Shown: positions 30,170-40,413, counted from the stretch's first letter. The stretch is 64,000 nt of DNA from Noviluteimonas lactosilytica (GCF_020866925.1 NZ_JAJGAK010000001.1:496001-560000); one strand, 5' to 3'. The notes: a model not told the origin generated them from the sequence alone. Made by a program: numbers and translations.

Positions 30170-30262
30170 CGTCGGCATCCCCGCGCAGGCGGGGATTCGG
30201 GCGCGCTGTACGCCTGATGATGTCGATTGCCTGGATCCCCGCATGCGCGGGGATGACGGTGC
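30169..30262 (+). repeat. Dispersed repeat with ccccgc..gcgggg palindromes
   Basis: Two short palindromes (ccccgcgcaggcgggg at 30180 and ccccgcatgcgcgggg at 30237) with the flanking context tggatccccgcatgcgcggggatgacg. This is a very common interspersed repeat of proteobacteria whose translation gives WIPACAGMT. Here the second palindrome lies inside the predicted signal peptide of the M23 lipoprotein. Confidence 0.7.
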
Positions 30263-31098
30263 TGGCAGGTTGCACCGCGACCGCGGAAACCCGCTCCGCC
30301 CAATCGCCCTCGCCCGCTATCGCGGGCACGCGCGCGACGATCCTGCCGCCCACTGTCGAACAGGGCGCGCTCGTCATCGGCACGACGCATCCGGCCGCGA
30401 CGGTCGAGTACGCGGGCCGTCGCGTGCGGGTGTCACCCGACGGCGTGTTCGCGATCGGCATCGCACGTGACGCGGCCTCGCCCGCCATCGTGGTCGTGAC
30501 GCAGCCGGGCACACCGCGCACCGAACATCGCATCGAAGTACGACCGCGCGACTGGCCGGTCGAACGCATCACCGGCGTGCCCCCGAAAACCGTGAAACCG
30601 CCGCCCGAGATCGCCGCACGCATCGCGCGCGAACAGGCCGAGGTCAGCGCCGCGCGCACGCGCGACGATGCGCGCGCGGATTTCGCGCAAGCCTTCCGCT
30701 GGCCCGTGCAGGGCCGCATCAGTGGTCGATTCGGCAATGCGCGCGTGTACGTGCTGCCCGACGGCACCGACGTGCCGCAGACGCCGCATTCGGGCATGGA
30801 TATCGCCGCGCCGACCGGAACACCGGTGCAGGCGCCCGCGCCGGGCGTGGTGACGTTCGCGCGCAGCGATCTCTATCTCACCGGCGGCACGGTGCTGCTC
30901 GACCATGGGCAAGGCGTGAGTTCGAACTTCCTGCATCTTTCGCGCATTGACGTGCGCGTGGGCGATCGCGTCGAACAGGGCCAGGTCATCGGCGCGGTCG
31001 GCGCGACCGGGCGCGCGAGCGGGCCGCACCTGCATTGGGGCATGAATTGGTTCGACGTGCGCGTCGACCCGCTGCTGGTGCTCAGCGCGACGCGTTGA
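30217..31098 (+). CDS. M23-family peptidase lipoprotein
   Basis: A 293-residue lipoprotein with a C-terminal LytM/M23 domain (about 165-290), which cuts or remodels peptidoglycan. The zinc motifs are SGMDIAAPTGTPV (HxxxD form in TPHSGMD) and GPHLHWGMNW. The N-terminus MMSIAWIPACAGMTVLAGC ends in a lipobox (LAGC) but is largely encoded by a dispersed repeat; see findings. Residues 80-165 form a beta-rich linker domain. The end overlaps folE2 by 17 bases on the other strand. Confidence 0.85.
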   Translation: MMSIAWIPACAGMTVLAGCTATAETRSAQSPSPAIAGTRATILPPTVEQGALVIGTTHPAATVEYAGRRVRVSPDGVFAIGIARDAASPAIVVVTQPGTPRTEHRIEVRPRDWPVERITGVPPKTVKPPPEIAARIAREQAEVSAARTRDDARADFAQAFRWPVQGRISGRFGNARVYVLPDGTDVPQTPHSGMDIAAPTGTPVQAPAPGVVTFARSDLYLTGGTVLLDHGQGVSSNFLHLSRIDVRVGDRVEQGQVIGAVGATGRASGPHLHWGMNWFDVRVDPLLVLSATR

Positions 31099-32017
31099 CA
31101 CCCGACACGCGCGCGACCGCGTCGTGCGGATGCAGGCTCTCGAAATGCGCGACGCGCACGTCGTAGCGCTCGATGCGCTCGTCGTTCGACATCACGCCCG
31201 CCACGCGACGCGCGGCGTCTTCGCAGAACATCAGGTTGGCCGCGTTGAGTTCGGCGAAGGCCTGTTCGTCTTCGCGCTTCACCGCGGTCTGCACCGGCGT
31301 GCCGAGCGCGGCTTCGACCGCGTCGACCAGCGCGAGCAGCGGCAGTTCGTCGAACGAAGGACGCAGCACCGCGCGCACGTCGGCGCGGCTTCGCTGCGCG
31401 TGCGGCGTCGCGGCGAGGCCGCGTTCGGAGGCCAGCCATTCGCCGACGACCTGCGCATTGAGCGGGCGCGCAGCGGCGAAATCGCTGGCGAAGCGTTCGG
31501 CATTGCGCTGGCGCGACAGCGCGGCCGACGCCGGACACGTGCTCGAGTACTCGACCGCGAAACCGAGCGCGAGATGGAAATGCCCATCGGCGAGTTCGGC
31601 TTCGATCGACACCGGATAGCGCTTCCAACCGACGTTGCCGCTCGCGAGCGCTTCGCGCTGCAGCAGGTGTTCATAGCGGATGTGCAGGCGCGCGCGCGAC
31701 GAGGCGCCGTTCTGCGAATCGACGAAGCCCTGCAGCACGCGGCGCAGGCCGCCCGGCGTGATCGCTTCGCTCGCGAACGCCTGCTGCAACTGCAGGTACA
31801 GGCGCGACATGTGGATGCCGCGGGCCTGGCCATCGCGCAGGTCGACCGCGACATCGACGTCGGCCGCGACCTGCACGACCTGTCCGTCGGGGTCGTGGAT
31901 GCGCACGGGCACGGCGATGCGGTCCATGCCAACCCAGTCGAGCGGGCGTGCGAGCGCCGCCGTCTCGAAGGCGACGTCGGGCAACTGGGACTGGGCGGGG
32001 GTGCGTGGGGGATTCAT
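31082..32017 (-). CDS. folE2: GTP cyclohydrolase FolE2
   Basis: FolE2 (311 aa) is the type IB GTP cyclohydrolase, which makes dihydroneopterin triphosphate for folate and queuosine. The metal Cys lies in EYSSTCPASAALS and the conserved SRLYLQLQQAF and HIRYEHLLQREAL segments are present. FolE2 is often induced under zinc limitation, but I see no clear Zur site near 32017. The ATG opens MNPPRTPAQSQLPDV. Operon partners are not evident; the next gene upstream is separated by 64 bases. Confidence 0.92.
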   Translation of the reverse strand: MNPPRTPAQSQLPDVAFETAALARPLDWVGMDRIAVPVRIHDPDGQVVQVAADVDVAVDLRDGQARGIHMSRLYLQLQQAFASEAITPGGLRRVLQGFVDSQNGASSRARLHIRYEHLLQREALASGNVGWKRYPVSIEAELADGHFHLALGFAVEYSSTCPASAALSRQRNAERFASDFAAARPLNAQVVGEWLASERGLAATPHAQRSRADVRAVLRPSFDELPLLALVDAVEAALGTPVQTAVKREDEQAFAELNAANLMFCEDAARRVAGVMSNDERIERYDVRVAHFESLHPHDAVARVSGVNASR

Positions 32018-32081
32018 GAGGGGCGCATTGTAGCGAGGGTGCGCCCCGGGTCGTGACGATACGCGTGCAACGCAGCGTCGC

Positions 32082-32813
32082 TCAGCGGCGCGCGGCCCGC
32101 CAGGCGGTGAACAGCGCGCGCCAGCCCGGCAGCGGGCGGTCCTGGGGGTTCGAGCCCTTCGCGAACAGGCGCAGGCGTTCGTGCACCAGCGAGGCATGCA
32201 GGCGGCCGGCGACCGAACCGCCGAAGGGCAGCGGCCACGTTTCGAGCAGGCGCGCGGCCCACAGGCGCGAGGCGGCGGACGGCGCGGCGTTCGCGCCGGC
32301 CTTCGCGACGAATTGCAGCGGGGGCATGTCGTCGGCTTCCGAGATCACGCGCTTGGCGAGCAACGCCGCGATCACGCTGCGCGTCGGCGCGGGTTCGCCG
32401 CCATTGAACAAGGTCGACGCAATGGTCGAGACCCCTTCGGCGAACGGTTCGAGTTTCGCGAAGGCTTCGTCTTCGGTCGCGGCGCGCTCGCGGCTCGCGA
32501 GCAGCGACGGCAGCGTCGCGGCGAGCGCATGCCACGCGGCCGGTTCGCGCTGCAGCACGATGCCGAGCGGATGGCGGCGCACGCCGCGGCTCCAGCCCTG
32601 CAGTTCTTCGGCCCACCATCCGAGCTTCGCTTCGCCGGGGCGCGGATCGGAGCCGCCCCACGCGGCGTGCGTGAGTTCGTCGCGCAGCGCGAACCACGCG
32701 GCCGCGCGCTCGCGATGCAGCGGACCGAGGAACGGTTCGGCGAACGACCATTCCGGCAAGCGCTCGCGCCACTTTTCCAGCGCACTGTCGACGGCGGCAT
32801 CGCGCACGGTCAT
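32082..32813 (-). CDS. Degenerate squalene/phytoene-synthase-like protein
   Basis: A 243-residue protein with the WWAEELQGWSRGVRRHPLG segment typical of the squalene/phytoene synthase fold, but without the two DxxxD metal motifs that bind prenyl diphosphate. It is probably not a prenyl synthase. It overlaps gph by four bases and follows ubiG and gph on one transcript, which suggests a role linked to quinone or membrane metabolism; no function is known to me. The ATG at 32813 follows gph; an upstream frame is a shadow. Confidence 0.72.
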   Translation of the reverse strand: MTVRDAAVDSALEKWRERLPEWSFAEPFLGPLHRERAAAWFALRDELTHAAWGGSDPRPGEAKLGWWAEELQGWSRGVRRHPLGIVLQREPAAWHALAATLPSLLASRERAATEDEAFAKLEPFAEGVSTIASTLFNGGEPAPTRSVIAALLAKRVISEADDMPPLQFVAKAGANAAPSAASRLWAARLLETWPLPFGGSVAGRLHASLVHERLRLFAKGSNPQDRPLPGWRALFTAWRAARR

Positions 32814-33478
32814 GGCCAGCGCTCCGGTGCGCAAAGTTCGGAAGGAAGATCGATCATCGCGTCGCCCTGCCACGCGATGGGGTCGTCCTCGTCGAGTCGA
32901 TAGCCCCACAGCGCGACGACCGACCGCATGCCTGCCGCGCGCGCGGCGACGATGTCGCGTTCGTCGTCGCCGACATACACGACCTCGTCGGGCGACAGGC
33001 CCATCGCTTCTGCCGCGTGCAGCAGGGGCAACGGATGCGGCTTGCGCTCGGGCAGCGTGTCGCCGCCGATCAGCACCGCGCAGCGCGCATCCCAGCCGAG
33101 CATCGGCATCAATTGCTTCGCGAGGTATTCGGGTTTATTGGTGACGATGCCCCAGCGGCAACCCGCCGACTCCAGCGCGTCCAGCATCGCTTCGATGCCA
33201 TCGAACGGCGTGCCGTGGCGGCCGAGTTCGCGCTCGTAGGTGGCGAGGAATTCCGGGATCCACGCGTTGCGCTCGTCCGCCGGGACGTCGGGGAACGCAG
33301 CCGCGGTCATCGCGCGCGCGCCCTTCGACACCACCGGGCGCAGCGCTTCCATCTGCATCGGGCCGCGGCCGCGCGCGGCGCGCATCGCATCGACCGTCGC
33401 CAGCATGTCGGGCGCGCTGTCGAGGAGAGTGCCGTCGAGGTCGAACAGCACGGCTTTCGGGAACGTAGGTTGGGTCAC
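32810..33478 (-). CDS. gph: Phosphoglycolate phosphatase
   Basis: A 222-residue HAD phosphatase. Motif I is [14 protein letters not shown], motif II IVTNKP, motif [11 protein letters not shown] and motif [12 protein letters not shown]. Gph removes phosphate from 2-phosphoglycolate made during DNA repair. The start is GTG, overlapping the ubiG stop (GTGA). A ubiG-gph order is common in gammaproteobacteria; related phosphatases such as N-acetylmuramate-6-phosphate phosphatase look similar, so the substrate is not certain. Confidence 0.85.
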   Translation of the reverse strand: MTQPTFPKAVLFDLDGTLLDSAPDMLATVDAMRAARGRGPMQMEALRPVVSKGARAMTAAAFPDVPADERNAWIPEFLATYERELGRHGTPFDGIEAMLDALESAGCRWGIVTNKPEYLAKQLMPMLGWDARCAVLIGGDTLPERKPHPLPLLHAAEAMGLSPDEVVYVGDDERDIVAARAAGMRSVVALWGYRLDEDDPIAWQGDAMIDLPSELCAPERWP

Positions 33479-34194
33479 GACGGTTTGCGCGCGCAGGCGA
33501 GATAGTTGACGTCGGTGCGGCGGCCGATGCGTGCGGCGTTGCGCCAGGGCTCGTACACCAGGCCGCTGACGTCCTCGAGTTCGAGGCCCGCTTCGCGCAG
33601 CCACGCGGCGAGTTCCGAAGGCTTGATGAAGTCGCGGTACTGGTGCGTGCCCTTCGGCAGGATGCGCGCGATGTATTCGGCGCCCACGATCGCCAGCGCG
33701 AATGCCGCCGGCGTGCGGTTGAGCGTCGAGAGGAACAGGCGCCCGCCCGGCTTGAGCATCGACGCGCACGCGGCGAGCACCGACGGCGGCGACGGCACGT
33801 GCTCGAGCATCTCCATGCAGGAGATCGCATCGAACGTCGCGGGCATCTGTTCGGCGAGGGTTTCGGCGGCGACCTGGCGGTAGTCGACCTTCACCCCGGA
33901 TTCCAGGCCGTGCAGGCGCGCGATCTTCAGCAGGTCGGGCGCGAGGTCGATGGCGGTGACCTCGCTTCCGGCCGCGGCCATCGCTTCGCTGAGCAAGCCA
34001 CCGCCGCAACCGACGTCGAGCACGCGCGCACCCTGCAGCGGCGTGCGATCGGCGATGTAGCGCAGGCGCGCGGGGTTCAGCGCGTGCAGCGCCTTCTGCG
34101 GGCCATCGGGATCCCACCAGCGGTGCGCGAGCTCGTTGAAACGATCGAGCTCGGCCTGGCGGAAATTGTCTTCGTTCGCTTGCGCCTGCGTCAT
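33475..34194 (-). CDS. ubiG: Ubiquinone biosynthesis O-methyltransferase
   Basis: UbiG (239 aa) performs both O-methylations in ubiquinone synthesis using S-adenosylmethionine. The SAM-binding motif I is [15 protein letters not shown], and the characteristic start is [23 protein letters not shown]. The [10 protein letters not shown] and [14 protein letters not shown] segments match the family. It is the first gene of ubiG-gph-(SQS-like). Confidence 0.95.
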   Translation of the reverse strand: MTQAQANEDNFRQAELDRFNELAHRWWDPDGPQKALHALNPARLRYIADRTPLQGARVLDVGCGGGLLSEAMAAAGSEVTAIDLAPDLLKIARLHGLESGVKVDYRQVAAETLAEQMPATFDAISCMEMLEHVPSPPSVLAACASMLKPGGRLFLSTLNRTPAAFALAIVGAEYIARILPKGTHQYRDFIKPSELAAWLREAGLELEDVSGLVYEPWRNAARIGRRTDVNYLACARKPS

Positions 34195-34206
34195 GCGCTC
34201 ACTGTC

Positions 34207-35538
34207 TCACGTCGTGCGTACTGCGGCGATGCGGGTTTGCCATTGACGTGCATTCGCCACGATGGCCTCGACGTCCATGTCGACCAGCAATCGTGCTTCG
34301 AGTTTCCGCACACCCGCGATCCACACATCGCTGACCTGGTGGCGGCCGCACGCGTAGACCAGTTGCGAGACGACGTGGTGCAGCGGTTGCGTTTCGAGCG
34401 CGCCGAGGTCGACGAGCGCGAGGTCCGCCTGCTTGCCCGGCTCGATCGAACCGATGCGCTCCTCGAAGCCCATCGCCTTCGCGCCGCCGAGCGTGGCCGC
34501 GCGGAGCGCGGCGAACGCATCCAGCGCCGACGCATCGTCGCCCACCGCCTTGGCGAGCAGCGCAGCGGTGCGCATCTCGCCGAACATGTCGAGGTCGTTG
34601 TTGCTCGCCGCGCCGTCGGTGCCGATGGCGAGGTTGACGCCGGCCTTCGCGAGCTTCGCCACGGGGCAGAAGCCGGAAGCGAGCTTGAGGTTGGATTCGG
34701 GGCAATGCGCGACGCTCACGCCGCGCTCGGCGCACAGCGCGATCTCGGCGTCGGTGAGCTGCGTCATGTGCACCGCGATGAGGCGGTCGTTCACCAGGCC
34801 CAGGCGATCCAGGCGCGCGATCTGGCTCTGGCCGAGCGTGCGGCGCGCTTCGGCGACTTCGTGCGCGGTCTCGTGGACGTGGCAATGTACCGGCACGTCG
34901 AGCTGGTCGGCGAGCATTCGGATGCGCTCGAAGTTCGCGTCCGACACGGTGTACGGCGCATGCGGCGCGAACGCGGTGGCGACCAGCGGATCGTTGCGCC
35001 ACTGGTCGTGCACTTCACCGGCGCGATCGAAGTATTCGTCGGCGGTGCGCGCCCACGCGGTCGGGAAATCGATGACCGGCAGGCCGACGCGCGCGCGGAA
35101 ACCATGCTTGCGGTAGGTGGCCGCCTGCACGTCGGGGAAGAAGTAGTTTTCGTTGCAGCACGTGGTGCCGCCGCGGACCATCTCGGCGATGGCGAGCGTA
35201 ACGCCGTCGGCGATGAAGTCGGGTGCGACCACCGCGCCTTCGATCGGCCAGATGTGGCCCTGCAGCCATTCCATCAGCGGCAGGTCGTCGGCGACGCCGC
35301 GCAGCAGCGTCATCGGGTTGTGCGTGTGCGTGTTGACCAGGCCCGGGATCAGCGCGCCGTCGGGGCGCGAGACGACTTCGCGCGGGGCGAAGCGTTCGCG
35401 TGCCTCGTCGATCGGGAGGATCGCGACGATCGCGCCATCGCTGATCGCGACGGCGTGGCGCTCCAGCACCACGCCATGCGGGACCACCGGCACGACGTGG
35501 CCGGCTTCGATCAGCAGGTCGCAGGCTTCGGGCGCCAT
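34207..35538 (-). CDS. mtaD: 5-methylthioadenosine/S-adenosylhomocysteine deaminase
   Basis: A 443-residue amidohydrolase of the TRZ/ATZ type. Metal motifs are VNTHTHNPMTLLRG, HCHVHETAHEV, HMTQL, HCPESN and GTDGAASNNDLDM. The best match is deaminase of methylthioadenosine or S-adenosylhomocysteine. In organisms without MTA nucleosidase it begins methionine salvage, so it would work with the mtnBDC genes at 2.4-4.3 kb. The ATG at 35538 (MAPEACDLLIEAG) is preferred over one eight codons upstream. Substrate assignment is by family, not proven. Confidence 0.85.
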   Translation of the reverse strand: MAPEACDLLIEAGHVVPVVPHGVVLERHAVAISDGAIVAILPIDEARERFAPREVVSRPDGALIPGLVNTHTHNPMTLLRGVADDLPLMEWLQGHIWPIEGAVVAPDFIADGVTLAIAEMVRGGTTCCNENYFFPDVQAATYRKHGFRARVGLPVIDFPTAWARTADEYFDRAGEVHDQWRNDPLVATAFAPHAPYTVSDANFERIRMLADQLDVPVHCHVHETAHEVAEARRTLGQSQIARLDRLGLVNDRLIAVHMTQLTDAEIALCAERGVSVAHCPESNLKLASGFCPVAKLAKAGVNLAIGTDGAASNNDLDMFGEMRTAALLAKAVGDDASALDAFAALRAATLGGAKAMGFEERIGSIEPGKQADLALVDLGALETQPLHHVVSQLVYACGRHQVSDVWIAGVRKLEARLLVDMDVEAIVANARQWQTRIAAVRTT

Positions 35539-35542
35539 CGCG

Positions 35543-35767
35543 CTACCAGATGCCCGCACCCAGCGCGTACGTCAGGCCGAACGCGCCGGCGCCGAACAAC
35601 AACCACGCGAGCAGCATCAGGCGCAGCGCCTCGAAGAACCCCAGCGCGCGCACGCGGCCCGGGAACACGCGCGGCAGCGTCGTGTTCCACAGCCACAACA
35701 CCGCGCCTGCGGCGATGAGCACGCCGAAGAACCACACGGCGAGCTGGACGTATGCGGTCGAATCCAT
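35543..35767 (-). CDS. Small membrane protein
   Basis: A 74-residue protein with two hydrophobic helices (VQLAVWFFGVLIAAGAVLWLW and LMLLAWLLFGAGAFGLTYALG) and a short basic loop (RVFPGRVRALGFFEALR). No family recognised. It is four bases from mtaD and 18 from efp on the same strand. Confidence 0.65.
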   Translation of the reverse strand: MDSTAYVQLAVWFFGVLIAAGAVLWLWNTTLPRVFPGRVRALGFFEALRLMLLAWLLFGAGAFGLTYALGAGIW

Positions 35768-35785
35768 CGTTCTGGTCAGGTCAGG

Positions 35786-36352
35786 TCACTTCACGCGGCT
35801 GACGTATTCGCCCGAACGCGTATCGACCTTGATCGTCTCTTCGTTGCCGACGAACAGCGGCACGCGCACGACCGCGCCGGTCTCCAGCGTGGCCGGCTTG
35901 CCGCCGCCGCCCGAGGTGTCGCCGCGAACGCCCGGATCGGTTTCGACGATCTTGAGTTCGACGAAGTTGGGCGGCTGCACCATGATCGGCGTGCCGTTCC
36001 ACAGCGTGACCACGCATTCCTCTTCGCCCTTCAGCCACTTGTCGGCCCCGCCCATGCCGGCCTTGTCGGCCTGCACCTGCTCGAAGGATTCGGGGTTCAT
36101 GAAGTGCCAGTACTCGCCGTCGGCGTAGAGGAACTGCATGTCCGTGTCGACGACGTCGGCCTGCTCGACGTTGTCGGTCGCCTTCATCGTCATTTCGACG
36201 ACGCGGCCCGACTTGATGCTGCGGTACTTCACGCGCGTGAACGCCTGGCCCTTGCCCGGCTTGACGTACTCGGTGTCGGTGATGATGCAAGGGTCGTTGT
36301 TGACCAGGATCTTCTGTCCGGTCTTCACGTCGTTCATGCCAAGGCTGGCCAC
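35786..36352 (-). CDS. efp: Translation elongation factor P
   Basis: EF-P (188 aa) rescues ribosomes stalled at polyproline. The modified Lys is in the loop KPGKGQAF near residue 34, of the type modified with beta-lysine by EpmB and EpmA; the adjacent divergent epmB gene supports this. Three-domain length and [17 protein letters not shown] are standard. Confidence 0.96.
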   Translation of the reverse strand: MASLGMNDVKTGQKILVNNDPCIITDTEYVKPGKGQAFTRVKYRSIKSGRVVEMTMKATDNVEQADVVDTDMQFLYADGEYWHFMNPESFEQVQADKAGMGGADKWLKGEEECVVTLWNGTPIMVQPPNFVELKIVETDPGVRGDTSGGGGKPATLETGAVVRVPLFVGNEETIKVDTRSGEYVSRVK

Positions 36353-36398
36353 GGTGCTGCTCCTGAAAAAGCTGGACGGCTACAATGCGTAGCTCGCC

Positions 36399-37436
<1,038 letters not shown>

Positions 37437-37550
37437 GCGTTCGATACATGGACCGCGACCGGCCATTCGTGCCATAAGGTCAACCGTCCGTCGACCGGAA
37501 ACGTTTCCCTTGCCCCGGTCGACCATGCGCGATTGACCAGAGAGCCACGG

Positions 37551-39629
37551 ATGCGAGCCAAACAGGACAGCGTGCTGCGATTGCTGATCGTCGACGACAG
37601 TGTCGAGGCGGCCGAAGCCATCGTCAGCGGCCTGCGCAACGCGGGCATCGCGGTACGCGTGTCGCGTCCGGAGGACGAGGAATCGTTGCCCGCGCTCGTG
37701 GGCGGCGCGCTCGACCTGGTCATCGCCGCGAAGGATGCAAAGCACCCGCCGCTGTCCGCCGTCATGCAGGCGATCGACGCCAGCGGCAAGGACGTGCCGG
37801 TGCTGATGGTGGTCGACGCCGTCGACGACAACACGCTGCTGCAGGCGAGCGAGCGCGGTATCCGCGGCCTCGTGCTGCGCGGCCGCACGCCGCACGTGCT
37901 CGCCGTCGTGCGCGCCGAATGGGAAGACCTCGAAGCGCGCCGCGCGCAGCGCCTGCTCGAAGCGCAGGTGCGCGAGACCGAACGCCGCTGCGACGCGCTC
38001 ATCGATTCCTCGCGCGAGCCCATCGCCTACGTGCACGAAGGCATGCACATCCGCGCGAACCAGGCGTACCTGGAGATGTTCGGCTTCGATTCGTTCGACG
38101 ACATCGAAGGCATGTCGCTGCTCGACCTCGTCGCGCCCAGCCACGTCGCCGACTTCAAGACGCTGCTCAAGAAACTTTCGAAGGGCGACACGCCGCCGCC
38201 GCGCCACGAACTCGAGGCGCGCGACCAGGAAGGCAACCACTTCCCCGCCGTCATGGAGTTCACGCCCGCTTTCTACGAAGGCGAGTCGTGCGTGCAGATC
38301 GTGTTCCGCCGCCAGGAAAGCGACCCGGAACTCGCGCGCGAAGTCGAAGAACTGCGCCAGCGCGACCAGGCCACCGGCCTGCTCAACCGCCCGACGTTCC
38401 TGCAGCACCTGGAAACCGCTGTCGCCGGCACCGCGCAGAGCGGCGCGCACCACGGCTTCCTGCTGATCGAACCCGACCACTTCGTGCGCCTGATGCAGGA
38501 GATCGGCCTGGGCGCGGCGGACGACCTCATCGCCGCGATCGCCGACCGCCTGCGCAGCGCACTCGGCAAGGACGACGTACCCGCGCGCTTCGGCGAGCAC
38601 CAGTTCGCGGTGCTGTCGAAGAACAGCGACCACGTCGGCACCGTCGCGCTCGCCGAACGCGTGCGCGCGGCGTTCGCCGACCACGTGTTCGAAGTCGGCG
38701 AGCGTTCGCTGTCGGCGACGGTGAGCATCGGCGGCGTGCAGATCGGCGAGAAGATCGCCTCGGTCACGCAGGTGCTGGCGAAGGCGAGCCAGGGCGTGCA
38801 GTCGTCGGTCGGCGTCGGCGGCAACCGCGCGGAGATCTTCGATCCGGGCGCGATCGATCGCGCCGAGGAAGAACGCGTGCGCGCGTGGGTCGAGCGCATC
38901 CGCGCGGCGGTCGACGGCGACGGTTTCGTGCTGCACTACCAGCCCGTCATCAACCTGCACGGCGAACCGGGCGAAACCTACGAAGCATTGCTGCGCCTGC
39001 GCGGCGGTGCGGAAGGCGAGCTCGTCGCGCCGCAGATGTTCCTGCCGGTCGCGGAAGAACACGGCCTGCTGTGGGAGATCGACCGCTGGGTCGCCGGTCG
39101 CGCGATCCAGGTGATCGCCGAACGTGCGCGCATGCGCAACGACACGACGCTGCTGGTCAAGATCACCCAGGCCTCGCTGCAGGACGACACGCTGGCGAAG
39201 TTCATCGGCGAGCAACTCGCCGCGCACAAGGCCCCCGGCGAACGCCTGGTGCTGCAGTTGCCCGAATCCAAGGTGTTCACCCACCTCAAGCAGGCGCAGG
39301 CCTTCCGCGATGCGGTGAAGCGCTTCGGCTGCCGCGTCGGCCTGGAGCAGTTCGGCACCGGCCTCAACTCCTTCCAGTTGATGCAGCACTTCGAACCGGC
39401 GCTGGTGAAGATCGACCGCGCCTTCATCCAGGACCTCGCGTCGAACCCCGACAACCAGGCGAAGATCCGCGAGATGAGCGCGCGCGCCGTCGACCAGGGC
39501 GCGCGCACGATCGCCGAGTTCGTGCAGGACGCCGGCAGCATGACGTTCCTGTTCTCGAGCGGCGTGGATTTCGTGCAGGGGCACTTCCTTGCGGCCGCAG
39601 GCCCCGAGATGGACTACGATTTCCAGTAG
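37551..39629 (+). CDS. fimX: FimX-like degenerate GGDEF/EAL protein
   Basis: A 692-residue protein with a receiver domain (LLIVDDSVEAAEAI, residues about 8-125), a PAS domain (about 140-255), a GGDEF domain (about 265-415) and an EAL domain (about 440-690). The GGDEF motif is FGEHQ and so not catalytic. The EAL domain keeps EALLR but has EQFGTG where phosphodiesterases have DDFGTG, so it should bind rather than cleave c-di-GMP. This is the architecture of FimX, which controls type IV pilus assembly with PilZ and PilB. The ATG at 37551 follows an agag Shine-Dalgarno; a TTG lies 18 bases upstream. Confidence 0.85.
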   Translation: MRAKQDSVLRLLIVDDSVEAAEAIVSGLRNAGIAVRVSRPEDEESLPALVGGALDLVIAAKDAKHPPLSAVMQAIDASGKDVPVLMVVDAVDDNTLLQASERGIRGLVLRGRTPHVLAVVRAEWEDLEARRAQRLLEAQVRETERRCDALIDSSREPIAYVHEGMHIRANQAYLEMFGFDSFDDIEGMSLLDLVAPSHVADFKTLLKKLSKGDTPPPRHELEARDQEGNHFPAVMEFTPAFYEGESCVQIVFRRQESDPELAREVEELRQRDQATGLLNRPTFLQHLETAVAGTAQSGAHHGFLLIEPDHFVRLMQEIGLGAADDLIAAIADRLRSALGKDDVPARFGEHQFAVLSKNSDHVGTVALAERVRAAFADHVFEVGERSLSATVSIGGVQIGEKIASVTQVLAKASQGVQSSVGVGGNRAEIFDPGAIDRAEEERVRAWVERIRAAVDGDGFVLHYQPVINLHGEPGETYEALLRLRGGAEGELVAPQMFLPVAEEHGLLWEIDRWVAGRAIQVIAERARMRNDTTLLVKITQASLQDDTLAKFIGEQLAAHKAPGERLVLQLPESKVFTHLKQAQAFRDAVKRFGCRVGLEQFGTGLNSFQLMQHFEPALVKIDRAFIQDLASNPDNQAKIREMSARAVDQGARTIAEFVQDAGSMTFLFSSGVDFVQGHFLAAAGPEMDYDFQ

Positions 39630-39721
39630 TTTTTCGCATGCGCGAACAACTTCCAGGCTTTGCTGCGCAAAACCTGGACCCTGGGCTTATTGGCTTCCAA
39701 TTTCCCCGCGGCTGTCGCCGC

Positions 39722-39744
39722 GCCCCCTTTTACTAAAAGGGGGC
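39722..39744. terminator. Bidirectional hairpin
   Basis: A 9-bp stem gcccccttt/aaagggggc with a 5-base loop between convergent fimX and DUF2442 genes, with T runs in the arms on both strands. Confidence 0.55.
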
Positions 39745-39752
39745 TGACTCGC

Positions 39753-40178
39753 TCAGGCAACGTGCACTTCGCTCGTGACCTTTCGCGGCCTGCCACCGAG
39801 CTTGCCATTCGCCTGCGCTGCGGTCTTTTTCGCGGACGACACTGCCCGGCCGCCCTTGCGTCCGCGCTCCGCCATGAATTCGCGGGTACCGAAGATGCCT
39901 TCCAGCAAAGCCGGCAAGTAGAAGTCCGCATCCAACGCCGGCACATGAATGCCATATCCACTGGGGCTGATTTCAATCAGCCGCATGGCCTGCGCCTTTG
40001 CGTGCTCAAGGCCTTGCAGCGCAGTCGTGGGGAAGCCGACGTAGACGCCGCCCTCGAGCTGCACGACCAGCGCCTTGCTGGCCGCGTCGTATCGAGCTGC
40101 GACGGCCTTTGGAACATGCGCCTTCAGCGCGTGCGCGCGCTTACGTGCGGCTTGCATCCGGGATTTAGTAACGGCCAT
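39753..40178 (-). CDS. DUF2442-type protein, possible antitoxin
   Basis: A 141-residue protein with a central DUF2442-like region (AARYDAASKALVVQLEGG, VGFPTTALQGLEHA, LIEISPSGYGIHVPALDADF) and a basic C-terminal tail (GRKGGRAVSSAKKTAA). Such proteins often occur as the second gene beside a DUF4160 protein, as here. This pairing resembles toxin-antitoxin modules; no activity is proven. Its ATG overlaps the upstream gene by 14 bases. Confidence 0.72.
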   Translation of the reverse strand: MAVTKSRMQAARKRAHALKAHVPKAVAARYDAASKALVVQLEGGVYVGFPTTALQGLEHAKAQAMRLIEISPSGYGIHVPALDADFYLPALLEGIFGTREFMAERGRKGGRAVSSAKKTAAQANGKLGGRPRKVTSEVHVA

Positions 40179-40413
40179 GGATGTCGCTCCACTGCTTGCA
40201 CAGTTCCGCGAGGTCTGCAGACAAATGCGATTGAATCGTTCCCAACGTTCGTCTCGGAAAGTTGTGATTGATCTTCAGGACCGGAGGCCCATCGGGGCAG
40301 TTCAACTCGAACACTGCCTCGTATCCATTTCCCACGACGTGCACGTGGCACGGGGTGTGGTCGTTGGGATAGATGACCACGCGGTAGCTGAGGAACCTCA
40401 AGACGGTCGGCAT
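40165..40413 (-). CDS. DUF4160-type protein, possible toxin partner
   Basis: An 82-residue protein with the family signature RVVIYPNDHTPCHVHV, GYEAVFELNC and VLKINHNFPRRT. It begins MPTVLRFLSY, the typical start for the family, so the longer upstream frame is rejected. It overlaps the DUF2442 gene. The pair is flanked by hairpins, which suits a small mobile module. Confidence 0.75.
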   Translation of the reverse strand: MPTVLRFLSYRVVIYPNDHTPCHVHVVGNGYEAVFELNCPDGPPVLKINHNFPRRTLGTIQSHLSADLAELCKQWSDIHGRY

